Source of the DNA: an uncultured Clostridia bacterium
GTDB taxonomy: Bacteria; Bacillota; Clostridia; Christensenellales; Borkfalkiaceae
Direction: 5' to 3'
Assembly (NCBI GenBank): GCA_930989535.1
Contig: CAKNLK010000012.1
Location: 1-64,000, forward strand
Length of the DNA: 64,000 nt
Under the pieces are notes generated by a model. That model was not told where the DNA came from and did not search any database. It was given only the letters and a program-made list of their open reading frames with translations. Positions 32,191 through 40,687 of this stretch are shown one piece after another (the stretch's first letter is position 1; every line of letters begins with the position of its first letter). The position numbers and the translations under genes were made by a program.

Positions 32191-33462
32191 TTACGCCCCG
32201 TATTTGACGTCGCCGTCGACAATCGTGCAACAGACTTTGCCGTACACTTCGGTGCCGTTGAAAGGCGTATTTTTGCCCTTGGAAACGAAGTCTTTGCTGT
32301 CGATGACGTACTTCGCGTTCAAGTCGGCGAGCATGATATCGGCGGCGTTGCCCTCGGCGAGCACGCCCCCTTCCAACCCCAAAATGCGGGCGGGCGCGGC
32401 GCTCATACGGTCGGCGAGCTGCTCGAGCGTGAGCACGCCAGCCTTGACCAGATAGGTATAGGACAGCGAGAAAGAAGTTTCAATGCCGCTGATACCGAAC
32501 GCCGCGAGGTTGTATTCGACGTTCTTTTCGTCTTTATGGTGCGGCGCGTGGTCGGTGACGATGCAGTCGAGCGTGCCGTCTCGCAACCCTTCGCGAATCG
32601 CTGCAACATCCTCCGCTTCGCGGATGGGCGGGTTGACCTTCGTGTTCGCGTCAAAGGAGGTAATCACGTCGTCGGTGAGGGTGAAGTAATGCGGGCAGGT
32701 TTCCGCGGTGATTGCCACGCCGCGCTTTTTCGCCTCGCGCAGAAGCTGTACGCCGCCCTTGGTGGAAACGTGGCAGATGTGCGCGCGCTTGCCCAGCGTT
32801 TCCGCGAGGATGATTTCGCGCGCGAGCATGATTTCCTCCGCCGCGCGGGGAATTCCCTTTAATCCTGCAAGCGTGCTGTTGTACCCCTCGTTGACGGCGC
32901 CGCCGTCGACGAGGTCTTTATCCTCACAGTGCGACAGGCAGATGAGCCCGAAATCGGAGGCGTACTCCATCGCAAGGCGCATGATGCGGGCGTTGGCGAC
33001 GGGCCTGCCGTCGTCGCTGATTGCTACGGCGCCCGCCTCCTTCATCTTGCCGATTTCGGCGAGCTGTTCTCCCTTTTCGCCCTTTGTAATCGCGCCGATG
33101 GGGCGAACCTTGCACAGATTCACTTCCCTGCCGCGTGCGACGATGTAACCGACGACCGCCGCGTTGTCGCAGACGGGGTCGGTATTGGGCATGCAGCAGA
33201 TTTGCGTGAACCCGCCGCGCACCGCCGCCGCACTGCCGCTGGCGATGTCTTCCTTATATTCAAAGCCCGGCTCGCGCAGATGCACGTGCATGTCGATGAG
33301 CCCGGGGAAAACGTGCAGCCCTGCCGCGTCGATTACTTTCGCACCTTTTTCTTCAACATTTTTTGCAATTTTGACGATTTTTTTGCCGTCCACGAGAATG
33401 TCGCAGACTTCGCACCTGTCTGCAAAGACGGCGGTGCCGCCCTTAATCAAAAGTTTACTCAT
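32191..33462 (-). CDS. pyrC: Dihydroorotase
   Basis: It closes the pyrimidine ring by cyclising carbamoyl aspartate. The 423-residue product is a class I type amidohydrolase with the zinc motif DMHVHLREPG, the PNTDP segment, HCED and ICHVSTKGG with further metal ligands, and the TDHAPH motif. The start overlaps the pyrB stop by 8 bp. Confidence 0.96.
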   Translation of the reverse strand: MSKLLIKGGTAVFADRCEVCDILVDGKKIVKIAKNVEEKGAKVIDAAGLHVFPGLIDMHVHLREPGFEYKEDIASGSAAAVRGGFTQICCMPNTDPVCDNAAVVGYIVARGREVNLCKVRPIGAITKGEKGEQLAEIGKMKEAGAVAISDDGRPVANARIMRLAMEYASDFGLICLSHCEDKDLVDGGAVNEGYNSTLAGLKGIPRAAEEIMLAREIILAETLGKRAHICHVSTKGGVQLLREAKKRGVAITAETCPHYFTLTDDVITSFDANTKVNPPIREAEDVAAIREGLRDGTLDCIVTDHAPHHKDEKNVEYNLAAFGISGIETSFSLSYTYLVKAGVLTLEQLADRMSAAPARILGLEGGVLAEGNAADIMLADLNAKYVIDSKDFVSKGKNTPFNGTEVYGKVCCTIVDGDVKYGA

Positions 33463-34390
33463 GCTTTTCGCCTCCCTGACGGTTTTTGCAGAGCAGGAAC
33501 AGGAGCGCCATGCGCACCGCGACGCCGTTGAGCACCTGCTCGTTGATTTCGCTGTTTTCCGCGTCGATTACGTCGGAAGTGAATTCCACGCCGCGGTTGA
33601 CGGGGCCGGGGTGCATGACGATGCAGTCTTTATCCGCGAATTTGAGGCACTCCTCCCCCACGCCGTAATACTTCGCGTATTCGGAGAGGGACGGAAACAG
33701 CCCGCCGTGCATGCGCTCGAGCTGGATACGCAGCCCCATGACGACGTTCGCGCCCGCAAGCGCTTCCTCGCGCGATTTGGCGATTTTCGCGCCCATGCGC
33801 TCGATGCCCTGCGGCATGAGGGTGGCGGGGGCAAACATCGTAACTTCCGCACCCAGTTTGGTGAGCCCGAACAGATTGCTCTTTGCCACGCGCGAGTGCT
33901 TGATGTCGCCCAAAATCGAAACCTTCAACCCCTTAAACGAGCCGAACTTTTCGCGCATGGTGTAGAAGTCGAGCAGCGCCTGCGTGGGGTGCTCGTTCAT
34001 GCCGTCGCCGCCGTTGACGACGGACGCCTTTACGTTCTTCGCCAGCAGGTGCGGCGCGCCGCCCATCGGGTGACGGATGACGATGACGTCGTTCTTCATC
34101 GCGTCGAGGGTGCGGCCGGTGTCGATGAGCGTTTCCCCCTTCTGCACCGAGCTGGAGGAGGCGGAAATGTTCACCGTGCCCGCGCCGAGGTACTTCGCCG
34201 CGAGCTCGAACGAGCAGCGGGTGCGCGTGCTGTTCTCATAAAAGAGAGTCGTGACCGTGCGCCCCTGCAGGTGCGGGAGCTTTTTCAGATTTTGCGTGAG
34301 CAGCTTTTTCATGCCCACGGCAGTATCGAGGATTGCCGTGATATCCTCTGCGGAAGTATCGTACAATCCCAATAAATCCTTTCCTAACAT
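33455..34390 (-). CDS. pyrB: Aspartate carbamoyltransferase catalytic subunit
   Basis: It catalyses the committed step of pyrimidine synthesis. The 311-residue product has the carbamoyl-phosphate site STRTRCSFE, then HPMGGAPHLL, DGMNEHPTQALLDF and, near the end, HPGPVNRGVE. No pyrI regulatory subunit is present, as is usual in Firmicutes. It lies 80 bp after pyrR; GAGG precedes the ATG. Confidence 0.96.
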   Translation of the reverse strand: MLGKDLLGLYDTSAEDITAILDTAVGMKKLLTQNLKKLPHLQGRTVTTLFYENSTRTRCSFELAAKYLGAGTVNISASSSSVQKGETLIDTGRTLDAMKNDVIVIRHPMGGAPHLLAKNVKASVVNGGDGMNEHPTQALLDFYTMREKFGSFKGLKVSILGDIKHSRVAKSNLFGLTKLGAEVTMFAPATLMPQGIERMGAKIAKSREEALAGANVVMGLRIQLERMHGGLFPSLSEYAKYYGVGEECLKFADKDCIVMHPGPVNRGVEFTSDVIDAENSEINEQVLNGVAVRMALLFLLCKNRQGGEKHE

Positions 34391-34470
34391 CGCAAAACCT
34401 CAGTAAAAAATTTGACAAATTATTAAACAATTTTGTAAATATTGTCGGCAAACGTGCGCTTTTTCATGTT

Positions 34471-35007
34471 CTACTCTTTGCCGATAATCCCCAGACTGTC
34501 TTCCCCCTCAATCTCGGCAAAGCGCACGTCGATTGTCTCGCGGGAGGAAGTGGGAATATTTTTGCCCACGAAATCGGGGCTGACGGGCATTTCCCTGCCG
34601 CCGCGGTCGCACAAAACGAGCAGCATGATTTTGGCTGGCCTGCCCAAATCGAATATGGCTTCGATTGCCGCGCGCACCGTGCGGCCGGTGTGCAGCACGT
34701 CGTCGCAGAGAATAACCGTCTTTCCGTCCACGGAAAAGCCGAGGGAATTGACGCGCGCGTCCGGCACGAAGTAGCCGCTGACCAAGTCGTCGCGGTACAT
34801 GCCGATATCGATTCCCGCGCAGGGCAAAGACGCGCCGTAAAATTTTTCGATGAGGGCGCGGACGCGCGCCGCCACAATTTCGCCGCGGCGCGGAATACCG
34901 ATGAGGCACAGATTTTCCGTGCCCTTCGCCTTTTCCACGATTTCGTGCGAGAGCCTGGTCAACGTGCGGCCGATTGCCGCGCCGTCCATCAAGATGTGTT
35001 CGGACAT
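34471..35007 (-). CDS. pyrR: Bifunctional pyr operon attenuator / uracil phosphoribosyltransferase PyrR
   Basis: It binds pyr mRNA when UMP is high and promotes termination; many members also have UPRTase activity. The 178-residue product has the PRPP loop VILCDDVLHTGRT and the family signature GIPRRGEIVAAR. I chose the ATG at 35007 for its GGGAGGGGAG ribosome-binding site; the frame extends upstream through the attenuator. It is the first gene of the operon it controls. No carA/carB genes follow, so carbamoyl phosphate must come from elsewhere. Confidence 0.95.
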   Translation of the reverse strand: MSEHILMDGAAIGRTLTRLSHEIVEKAKGTENLCLIGIPRRGEIVAARVRALIEKFYGASLPCAGIDIGMYRDDLVSGYFVPDARVNSLGFSVDGKTVILCDDVLHTGRTVRAAIEAIFDLGRPAKIMLLVLCDRGGREMPVSPDFVGKNIPTSSRETIDVRFAEIEGEDSLGIIGKE

Positions 35008-35042
35008 ACTCCCCTCCCGCCGCAAATAAAAACTTCGCGGCA

Positions 35043-35075
35043 TAAAAAACACCCGCGCACAGAATATGCGCGGGG
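35043..35075 (-). terminator. pyr attenuator terminator
   Basis: On the minus strand CCCGCGCA (35067-35074) pairs with TGCGCGGG (35052-35059) across 7 bases, followed by TGTTTTTT. It lies between the promoter and pyrR. Confidence 0.88.
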
Positions 35076-35137
35076 TACGTTCAAACAAAAACGAAAAAAA
35101 ATCGTTTGCAAGGATAGTTTCTTCGTATGCGTTCGAT

Positions 35138-35166
35138 TGCGGACTTCGCGGCATCTCTGTACCGTA
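35138..35166 (-). promoter_or_regulatory. PyrR-binding loop in the pyr leader
   Basis: The leader RNA contains ACAGAGATGCCGCGAAG, close to the known PyrR anti-antiterminator loop (CCAGAGAGGYUGCAAG). Together with the terminator downstream it forms a single PyrR attenuator. Bound PyrR would favour termination before pyrR. Confidence 0.65.
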
Positions 35167-35191
35167 CGGTTAAAGTCTTTTATCGAATCCT

Positions 35192-35221
35192 ATTGTAACA
35201 CATTCCGCCCCTGCCTGTAAA
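35192..35221 (-). promoter_or_regulatory. pyr operon promoter
   Basis: On the minus strand TTTACA (35216-35221) and TACAAT (35192-35197) are separated by 18 bp, about 185 bp upstream of pyrR. Confidence 0.65.
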
Positions 35222-35278
35222 GCATATGAGGAAGAAATTTTGGTGAGATTTTTAAAGAAGAAGGATACCCATATTGAA

Positions 35279-35304
35279 GGCGCGCGGCTTTTAAGCCGCG
35301 CGCC
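35279..35304. repeat. 26-bp palindrome between pyr leader and phosphoesterase
   Basis: Two 12-base arms, GGCGCGCGGCTT and its inverse, flank two T. It lies 20 bp past the phosphoesterase stop and is probably its transcript end, although no T run follows on the minus strand. Confidence 0.55.
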
Positions 35305-35324
35305 CCGATTTCCATATAATTATT

Positions 35325-36023
35325 TTAATAAATTTCCGCGAGTTTGAAGCCGAGCAAGTCGCACGAGGTGAGCCGATATTCGATTCCGCTCCGCCTGCAC
35401 GCCGGCGGATATGCCCCCGCCGCGCGGTGCAGATGCCCGTATACGACCATATCCGCGCCGTTCGCCTCGAACAATTCGGTGAATAAAGACGGGTTGCGCT
35501 TGGCGTCAAAGGGCGGATAATGAATCATGCACACCAGCTTATCCCCTTCCTGCCGCAGTTTTTTCGCTTCGTTTAAGGCGAGGCGGAAGCGCTCCGCTTC
35601 GCGGCGGTAAATTTTTTCGTCCTCCGCCTTGTACTCGGTGCAACCCGGGCACACCCAGCCGCGCGAGCCGCAGATGACGTAATTTTCCAGCCGCACCGCG
35701 TCGTTCTGCAAAAACAGAAAAGTGTCGTCGGGCGCACTGCGGCGGAGCGCCGTAATGCCCGACCACCAATAGTCGTGGTTGCCGCGGATAAACACCTTTT
35801 TGCCGGGCAGCCCCTTCATCTTTTCGAGGTCGGTGAGCGCGTCGGGCAGGGCCATCGCCCAGCTGATGTCGCCCGCAATGAGGACGGCGTCCTCCTCGCC
35901 CACGCGCGCGAGCCAATCCTCTTTGATTTTGTCGAAATGCCCCGCCCAATTGCCGCCGAATATGTCCATCGGCTTGTCCTGGTTGCCGGGCAGATGCAGG
36001 TCGCTGACTGCAAACAGTTTCAT
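35325..36023 (-). CDS. Calcineurin-like metallophosphoesterase
   Basis: The 232-residue product has the motifs of the superfamily in order: DLHL near 8, GDISWAM, GNHDYWW, a CMIHYPPF His block and GHLHRA. It is a dinuclear metal phosphoesterase of cytoplasmic type with no signal peptide. Many Clostridia carry this form as an uncharacterised gene; the substrate is unknown. The start at 36023 fits the family; the frame continues upstream into the small zinc-ribbon gene, which it probably follows in one transcript. Confidence 0.85.
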   Translation of the reverse strand: MKLFAVSDLHLPGNQDKPMDIFGGNWAGHFDKIKEDWLARVGEEDAVLIAGDISWAMALPDALTDLEKMKGLPGKKVFIRGNHDYWWSGITALRRSAPDDTFLFLQNDAVRLENYVICGSRGWVCPGCTEYKAEDEKIYRREAERFRLALNEAKKLRQEGDKLVCMIHYPPFDAKRNPSLFTELFEANGADMVVYGHLHRAAGAYPPACRRSGIEYRLTSCDLLGFKLAEIY

Positions 36024-36075
36024 TCCGCTTTGTTCCCGCCAAGTTATTCTCGGTTTATTGTACCACAAATCGGGT

Positions 36076-36261
36076 TTATTTGAAAGCGTTTGCGCGGGCG
36101 GGGCGGCAAATTTCCCCCTCCGTTTTGCGCGCGATATAGTTTTCCACGTCGCACAGAGCCAAACTTTCGCGGCAGCAGTCGCACAGCTGCCCCGAGCGAG
36201 TCTCCTGCCCGCACACGATGCAATGCGTCTGCGCCGAATGCGCGATTTCCCTCTGTTCCAT
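36076..36261 (-). CDS. Small zinc-ribbon-like protein
   Basis: The 61-residue product has two pairs of cysteines, CIVC (residues 14-17) and CDCC (27-30), plus a Cys at 37, spaced as in a zinc ribbon. I do not recognise the family. A good AAAGGGGG site precedes the ATG, and the gene sits 52 bp before the phosphoesterase on the same strand, which supports it as real. It may be a metal-binding adaptor; no function is claimed. Confidence 0.55.
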   Translation of the reverse strand: MEQREIAHSAQTHCIVCGQETRSGQLCDCCRESLALCDVENYIARKTEGEICRPARANAFK

Positions 36262-36336
36262 AACAATTTCCCCCTTTCGGTAAAAATACTTTGCGGCGTG
36301 CCCGCCGCCGCGCGGCGTTTTTGCCCGTACAAAAAG

Positions 36337-36366
36337 AAAAAAGCCGATAAAAATTACCGGCTTTTT
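36337..36366 (-). terminator. Terminator after the Cys-tailed protein gene
   Basis: On the minus strand AAAAAGCCGG pairs with CCGGCTTTTTT-like bases across a short A/T loop, ending in a T6 run, 18 bp past the stop at 36384. Confidence 0.85.
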
Positions 36367-36383
36367 AAGATTGGATTAAGCCT

Positions 36384-37067
36384 TTACTTGCAGTTATTGT
36401 TGCAGTTGTTTCCGCAGCCGCAATTGGTATTCCCCTGCGGATAGAGCGGCAGCTCAAAAAAGCCTGCGCACACTTCCTGGGTATATTCCTGCGCGGGCGG
36501 AATGACGCAATACCCGTACGACGGCAGCAGCAAATCGACGTTGATGATAATCTTCAGGATTACCGTGATGCACATATCGACGGTAAAGGTGTTGTTCTCC
36601 GCGTTGAACGAGCCCTCGGGCGACACGGCGCTGACGATTGCCTGCACCTCGTACGGCATAACCGACGGCTGCGGAACGAACAGAATCACGTCTTCGTTGA
36701 CGGTGACGACGGAGTTCGCCTTGCCCTCGACGCCGTTCGCATCGGTGTAGACGACTTCAACGGGGATATCGACGGTGGCCTGTACGCGGGCGCAGTTGGC
36801 GCGGTCGGGCAGGCGGTCGATTTGGAACGCCGCCACCGTGCCGACGGAAGAAACGCTGCGCGCGCTTATAAACGTGAGCGGATATGTAGGATTGGCGGGA
36901 ACAGGGTCGGTGATGTTGAGGACAATCCCCTCGCTCTGCCCCTGCTTGATGCAGGCGTCGAAAACGCGCTGCGCCTGAACGCACACCTTTTCGTTCAGTC
37001 CGTTTATCGGATTCCCGTTGATGGGGCCGGGACATTTATCCGTTTGGAAATTGGAAAAAAATGACAT
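36384..37067 (-). CDS. Uncharacterised protein with Cys-rich tail
   Basis: I do not recognise a named function. The 227-residue product has no signal peptide or membrane helix. It begins with a Pro/Gly/Asn segment (CPGPINGNPINGLNEKVCVQ) and then has beta-rich, probably repeated strands (30-190). It ends in a short Cys/Asn tail, GNTNCGCGNNCNNNCK. Proteins with such Cys tails are often cross-linked in spore coats or similar structures, but that is a guess. GGAGG precedes the ATG; it has its own terminator, so it is monocistronic. Confidence 0.75.
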   Translation of the reverse strand: MSFFSNFQTDKCPGPINGNPINGLNEKVCVQAQRVFDACIKQGQSEGIVLNITDPVPANPTYPLTFISARSVSSVGTVAAFQIDRLPDRANCARVQATVDIPVEVVYTDANGVEGKANSVVTVNEDVILFVPQPSVMPYEVQAIVSAVSPEGSFNAENNTFTVDMCITVILKIIINVDLLLPSYGYCVIPPAQEYTQEVCAGFFELPLYPQGNTNCGCGNNCNNNCK

Positions 37068-37213
37068 TTTTGACCTCCGATTGTTGAAAGTTAAAAGAAA
37101 ACCGCATTCGCGTTCTCTATATTCCAGTATATGAAGCGGCCCCGCCCTTTGTTACGCGCCAAGCGCAAAACCGACGCGCATATCTCCGTGTTGTTGTATG
37201 CGGCGACGCACCA

Positions 37214-37543
37214 TCACCGCCGCGGCTCCACGCAAACGCGCTGGGTGGGATAGACGTAGGAACAGCCGTTCAGCCGCAGAAACTCCCCCTCGCTTATTCC
37301 GAACTTCCGGCAGACGGACGAAAGGGTGTCGCCCGCCTGCACGACATAGATTTTCGCGGCAGACGGCAGAACGAGCATACTTCCGGCGGGCGGAAACTCC
37401 TTTAATTTATTTTCGGCAATGAGCAGCGCGGGCGGAACGCCGAACGCCGCGCATACCGACTGCGCCGTATCCCCCGCCTTGACTACGTATAGGCCGAGCG
37501 GGTTGGCGCCGCATTCCTTTAATTCGATTGATTCATTCATCAT
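37214..37543 (-). CDS. Small protein with two LysM domains
   Basis: The 109-residue product consists of almost nothing but two LysM repeats: about 18-60 (YVVKAGDTAQSVCAAFGV) and 65-107 (YVVQAGDTLSSVCRKFGI). LysM binds GlcNAc-containing glycans. There is no signal peptide, which is common for LysM proteins of spores (SafA type) but odd for a wall protein. Each repeat contains a Cys at the same place (SVC). Starts at 37543 or 37540 are equally possible, with only a distant GGGTG upstream; the frame extending to 38083 is antisense to the flippase. Confidence 0.75.
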   Translation of the reverse strand: MMNESIELKECGANPLGLYVVKAGDTAQSVCAAFGVPPALLIAENKLKEFPPAGSMLVLPSAAKIYVVQAGDTLSSVCRKFGISEGEFLRLNGCSYVYPTQRVCVEPRR

Positions 37544-37709
37544 TGCATTGTATGCACCCGCGCCCAAAATATGCCAAAAATTTTTTCGGCGCGCCGGGCC
37601 TTTGCGGGGCCGTCGGGGGCAAGCATAAAATCCCCGTCGACACACTATACATAAATATGACAAATTTCGCAGCGGTGTGCATCGCCGCACGAAACACGAG
37701 GTGTACGCT

Positions 37710-39209
37710 TTGAGCAAGGAAAATTTGTACAGGACGGCGGCGTATGTGACGGCCTTTTCCGTTGCGGAAAAGGCTTTCGGATTTTTGTACCGCATTATCC
37801 TATCCCGCACGCTCGGCTCGGAGGGCGTGGGGCTGTACCAGGTGGCGCTGTCCGTATTTGCGGTGCTGGCGACGGCGGCGGCTTCGGGGATTCCCATGAC
37901 CGTCTCCCGCCTCATCACCAAGTACCGCGCGCGGAACAACCAAAAGGCGCAGCAGTCGGTGGTCGCCGCCGCGCTCGTGGCGGCGCTGTGCTTTTCCGTG
38001 CCCGCCTTCTGCCTGCTCTTTTTCGGGCACGAGTGGTTCGACTTTCTGTTCTCCGACCCGCGGTGCATGAGCATTTTGCTCATCCTCCTGCCCAGCCTGA
38101 CGTTTAATTCCGTCTATTCGGTCATCCGCGGCGTGCTGTGGGGAAACAAGCAGTTCATTCCCTACTGCGTCATCGACCTCATCGAGGAGCTGACGATGAT
38201 CGGCGCGGGCGTACTGCTCGTTACGACCATGACGGACGTATTCGACGGCGCGCGGCGGGCGGCAGTCGCCATCGTCATCTCCTACCTCGTATCCTTTACC
38301 CTGTCGGGCATCTACTTCTTTGCGAAGGGCGGGCGGCTGAACAACCCCAAGCGGCAGCTGAAGCCCCTGCTCTCCTCCGCCCTGCCCATCACGGGCATGC
38401 GCACTTCCAACGCCATCGTCAACTCCGCCATCTCCCTGCTTTTGCCCGCGCGGCTGATTGCGGCGGGGTTCACGAGCAGCGAGGCGATGAGCGAAATCGG
38501 CGTGGCGATGGGCATGAGCATGCCCATCCTCTCCATTCCCTCGACGCTCATCGGCTCGCTCGCGCTCGTGATGGTACCCGAACTCGCGGAAAACTTTTTC
38601 CGCGGCGAGCACGAAAAGCTGCGCGACAACATCGAGCGCGCCGTCAAGGTGACCGTGCTCATCGCCTGCCTGCTGATTCCGCCCCTGTTCGTGTTGGGCG
38701 TGGATATCGGCGAACTGCTCTTTTCCAGCACGCGCGGCGGAGAAATCATTCGGAACTGCTGCTTCATGCTCCTGCCCATGAGCCTCGGCATGATTACAAA
38801 CAGTATTTTAAATTCGCTCGGCTATGAAAAATATACCTGCGGATACTTTTTTATCGGGGCGGCGGCAACCTTCGCCTGCGTGTGGTTTTTGCCGCAATTC
38901 GTCGGCGTGTACGCACTCATGATCGGCATGGCGGCAAGCTCCGTCATCACCATGACCTTAAACCTCATCCTCATTGCGAAAAAGAGCAAAGAAAAAGTGC
39001 GCTATTTAAAGCACACTTTCATTTCGGCGGCGAGCATGGTGCCCGCCATTGTATTCGGTTGTCTGCTGCGCGACCTTTTCGGCAAGCTCATGCCCGCCCT
39101 GCCCGCGGCGATTTTATGCGGTTGTATTCTCGTTGCGGCGGAAGGACTGTTCATCCTCGCGCTGGGACTGGCGCGGCCGCAATGGGTGAAAGTACTCGTG
39201 CGCAAATGA
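37710..39209 (+). CDS. SpoVB/MATE-like polysaccharide flippase
   Basis: The 499-residue product has about 14 hydrophobic segments and belongs to the MOP superfamily (SpoVB, MurJ and related wall-precursor exporters). The N-terminal TAFSVAEKAFGFLYRIILSRTLGSEGVGLYQ block is the family hallmark, and FNSVYSVIRGVLWG follows. I chose a TTG start at 37710 because GAGGTG lies 6 bases before it; an in-frame ATG at 37677 has no such site. It could move lipid II or another lipid-linked sugar. It ends 3 bp from the convergent folT gene. Confidence 0.88.
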   Translation: MSKENLYRTAAYVTAFSVAEKAFGFLYRIILSRTLGSEGVGLYQVALSVFAVLATAAASGIPMTVSRLITKYRARNNQKAQQSVVAAALVAALCFSVPAFCLLFFGHEWFDFLFSDPRCMSILLILLPSLTFNSVYSVIRGVLWGNKQFIPYCVIDLIEELTMIGAGVLLVTTMTDVFDGARRAAVAIVISYLVSFTLSGIYFFAKGGRLNNPKRQLKPLLSSALPITGMRTSNAIVNSAISLLLPARLIAAGFTSSEAMSEIGVAMGMSMPILSIPSTLIGSLALVMVPELAENFFRGEHEKLRDNIERAVKVTVLIACLLIPPLFVLGVDIGELLFSSTRGGEIIRNCCFMLLPMSLGMITNSILNSLGYEKYTCGYFFIGAAATFACVWFLPQFVGVYALMIGMAASSVITMTLNLILIAKKSKEKVRYLKHTFISAASMVPAIVFGCLLRDLFGKLMPALPAAILCGCILVAAEGLFILALGLARPQWVKVLVRK

Positions 39210-39212
39210 GCG

Positions 39213-39785
39213 CTACTGCAACTCGCGGAACGTGTTCAGCTTTACGCTGAGCGGAAGAGTCGCAAAACACAGTGCCGTATTGATGACGTACACGACCGAC
39301 TGAAAGGCAATGCGGCCGGCAAACCACACCCAAAACGCCTTTTTAAACACGCCTTCCCAAATGAAAATATAGGCGTAAAAATAATTTACGACGGAATTTA
39401 CGAAACAGGTAATCACGAGGAAGCACACAGCAAACGATACCGCCGCCTTTCCGTACAGTCCCTTTTTGCCGCTCCACGGTATGTACTTCATAATAATTCC
39501 GGACAGGAACCCGAACAGCCCGAGCGTCAGCCCGAACAGCCAATAGATACCCGACGGCTTGATGAGGAAGCCGATTGCGTCGCCCAACAAGCCCACAATG
39601 AAGCCGGGCACGGGGCCGAGCAAAAAGCCGGCATAGAAACAGATAAAATACGTAAACGTGATTTTGTTGCTCGCCGTTACGTCGATGTCCAGAAAGGAGT
39701 TGCACGCGACGCTCAGCGCGATAAACAGCGCGAGGTACGCAATCTGTTTGGACGGGGAAAAGGAACGAAATACTTTTGTGAACAT
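39213..39785 (-). CDS. folT: ECF transporter S component, folate type
   Basis: It is a small membrane protein that binds a vitamin and works with shared EcfA, EcfA' and EcfT subunits, which are not in this window. The 190-residue product has five or six hydrophobic segments and the S-component N-terminal pattern (KQIAYLALFIALSVACNSF). The folate assignment rests mainly on the THF riboswitch in its leader. GGGAGG lies 9 bases before the chosen ATG; the frame extending to 40082 runs through the riboswitch. Confidence 0.88.
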   Translation of the reverse strand: MFTKVFRSFSPSKQIAYLALFIALSVACNSFLDIDVTASNKITFTYFICFYAGFLLGPVPGFIVGLLGDAIGFLIKPSGIYWLFGLTLGLFGFLSGIIMKYIPWSGKKGLYGKAAVSFAVCFLVITCFVNSVVNYFYAYIFIWEGVFKKAFWVWFAGRIAFQSVVYVINTALCFATLPLSVKLNTFRELQ

Positions 39786-39819
39786 AGAAAAAAACCTCCC
39801 GAAATCTGAGAGGTCCGAT

Positions 39820-39870
39820 GAAAAAACAGGCGCGCCGGAAACCGGCGGCTTATCCTCGCAACGGACGCGC
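39820..39870 (-). terminator. Expression platform of the THF riboswitch
   Basis: On the minus strand a CGCCGG-TTT-CCGGCG hairpin, with further pairing of GGCGCG to CGCGCC, is followed by TGTTTTTT, 35 bases before the folT start. Confidence 0.75.
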
Positions 39871-39955
39871 CACGGCACCGCAGGAAATCTTCCTTTCGTT
39901 TGCGAACAACGTCCCGTTTCGCAACACTTAACGCGCCGGAGGCTACTCTGCATTT
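39854..39955 (-). ncRNA. Tetrahydrofolate (THF) riboswitch
   Basis: The leader contains the conserved THF-I blocks in order: AGAGTAG, GCGTTAAGTG, the loop ACGGGACGTTGT, ACGAA and GCGGTG. GGACG in the loop can pair with CGTCC near the 3' end, which reproduces the known long-range pseudoknot. The class is known to bind reduced folates and turn off folate genes, here by favouring the terminator before folT. Confidence 0.92.
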
Positions 39956-39996
39956 GTGTTTGCGCAAAGCCGTTCACTGCCCGCGCAACGGTATAC

Positions 39997-40025
39997 ATTA
40001 TATCCCTTTTTTCCCGCTTTGGCAA
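39997..40025 (-). promoter_or_regulatory. folT promoter
   Basis: On the minus strand TTGCCA (40020-40025) and TATAAT (39997-40002) are separated by 17 bp, about 40 bp before the THF aptamer. Confidence 0.8.
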
Positions 40026-40167
40026 GCGTATGAGCGCGCCTTTACGGGAATATTTTTGCCCATATACATTGCCCCGCGCCAAGCACCGCCTTTCCCCCGC
40101 CGAACCCGCATAAAAAATTACCGCAAATTATATTTTCAACAAATTTTCCGCCCTCCCCTGCAAACAG

Positions 40168-40213
40168 TTGCGCGACGCCCCTCCTTTTGCTATAATCAGT
40201 ATGATATCATACT
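40168..40213 (+). promoter_or_regulatory. marR promoter and 16-bp palindromic operator
   Basis: TTGCGC (40168-40173) and TATAAT (40191-40196) are 17 bp apart. Two bases after the -10 lies the perfect palindrome AGTATGATATCATACT (40198-40213), covering the expected start site. This is a typical position and size for autorepression by a MarR dimer. Confidence 0.8.
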
Positions 40214-40236
40214 AATTAGCCGAGGAGAGATGCCGC

Positions 40237-40686
40237 ATGACAGACAACCGCGAAAACAATGAGCTCGTCAACGCCTATTGCTGCCTGCGCGACAGGCAGT
40301 TTGCGATTTACAGCCGCTACGCGAAAAAATTCGGACTGACCGCCAACGAATTGTTCGTGCTGGATATCCTTTGGTTTGCGGACGGAACCTGCACGCAAAA
40401 GGAGATTTGCGGGCGGCTCTCCGCCAACAAGCAGACGGTTGCGGCGATTATCGGCAGGTTTGCGCAAAAGGGTTATCTCCTTTTGCAGGAGGACGAAGGC
40501 GACCGGCGCAACAAGCGCATCCGCTTTACCGAGCGAGGCAGGGAATACGCGCGGGCAATCATCCCGCCCGCGGCCGACGCGGAGAACGCCGCGATGGCGG
40601 ATTTGGGCATCGGTCAAAGCCGCGAGCTCGTACGGCTCACGGTACAATTTTCGGAGAATATGGAAAAAAGGTTTCGGGAGATTTGA
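40237..40686 (+). CDS. MarR-family transcriptional regulator
   Basis: The 149-residue product has the winged-helix fold of MarR: LTANELFVLDILWF, the recognition helix region CTQKEICGRLSANKQTVAAIIGRFAQKGYL, and the wing DEGDRRNKRIRFTERG with the conserved D-x-R-x3-x-I pattern. MarR proteins repress transport or stress genes until a small ligand binds. It is the first gene of a three-gene operon; its TGA is one base from the MFS start. It probably controls the operon through the 16-bp palindrome. Confidence 0.9.
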   Translation: MTDNRENNELVNAYCCLRDRQFAIYSRYAKKFGLTANELFVLDILWFADGTCTQKEICGRLSANKQTVAAIIGRFAQKGYLLLQEDEGDRRNKRIRFTERGREYARAIIPPAADAENAAMADLGIGQSRELVRLTVQFSENMEKRFREI

Positions 40687-40687
40687 A

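Noticed and set aside
37214..38083. 289-residue frame including the LysM domains
   Set aside because: Only the last 109 residues are LysM; the rest is antisense to the flippase gene.
39713..40113. ORFs on both strands upstream of folT
   Set aside because: They run through the THF riboswitch and its terminator and have no coding signs.
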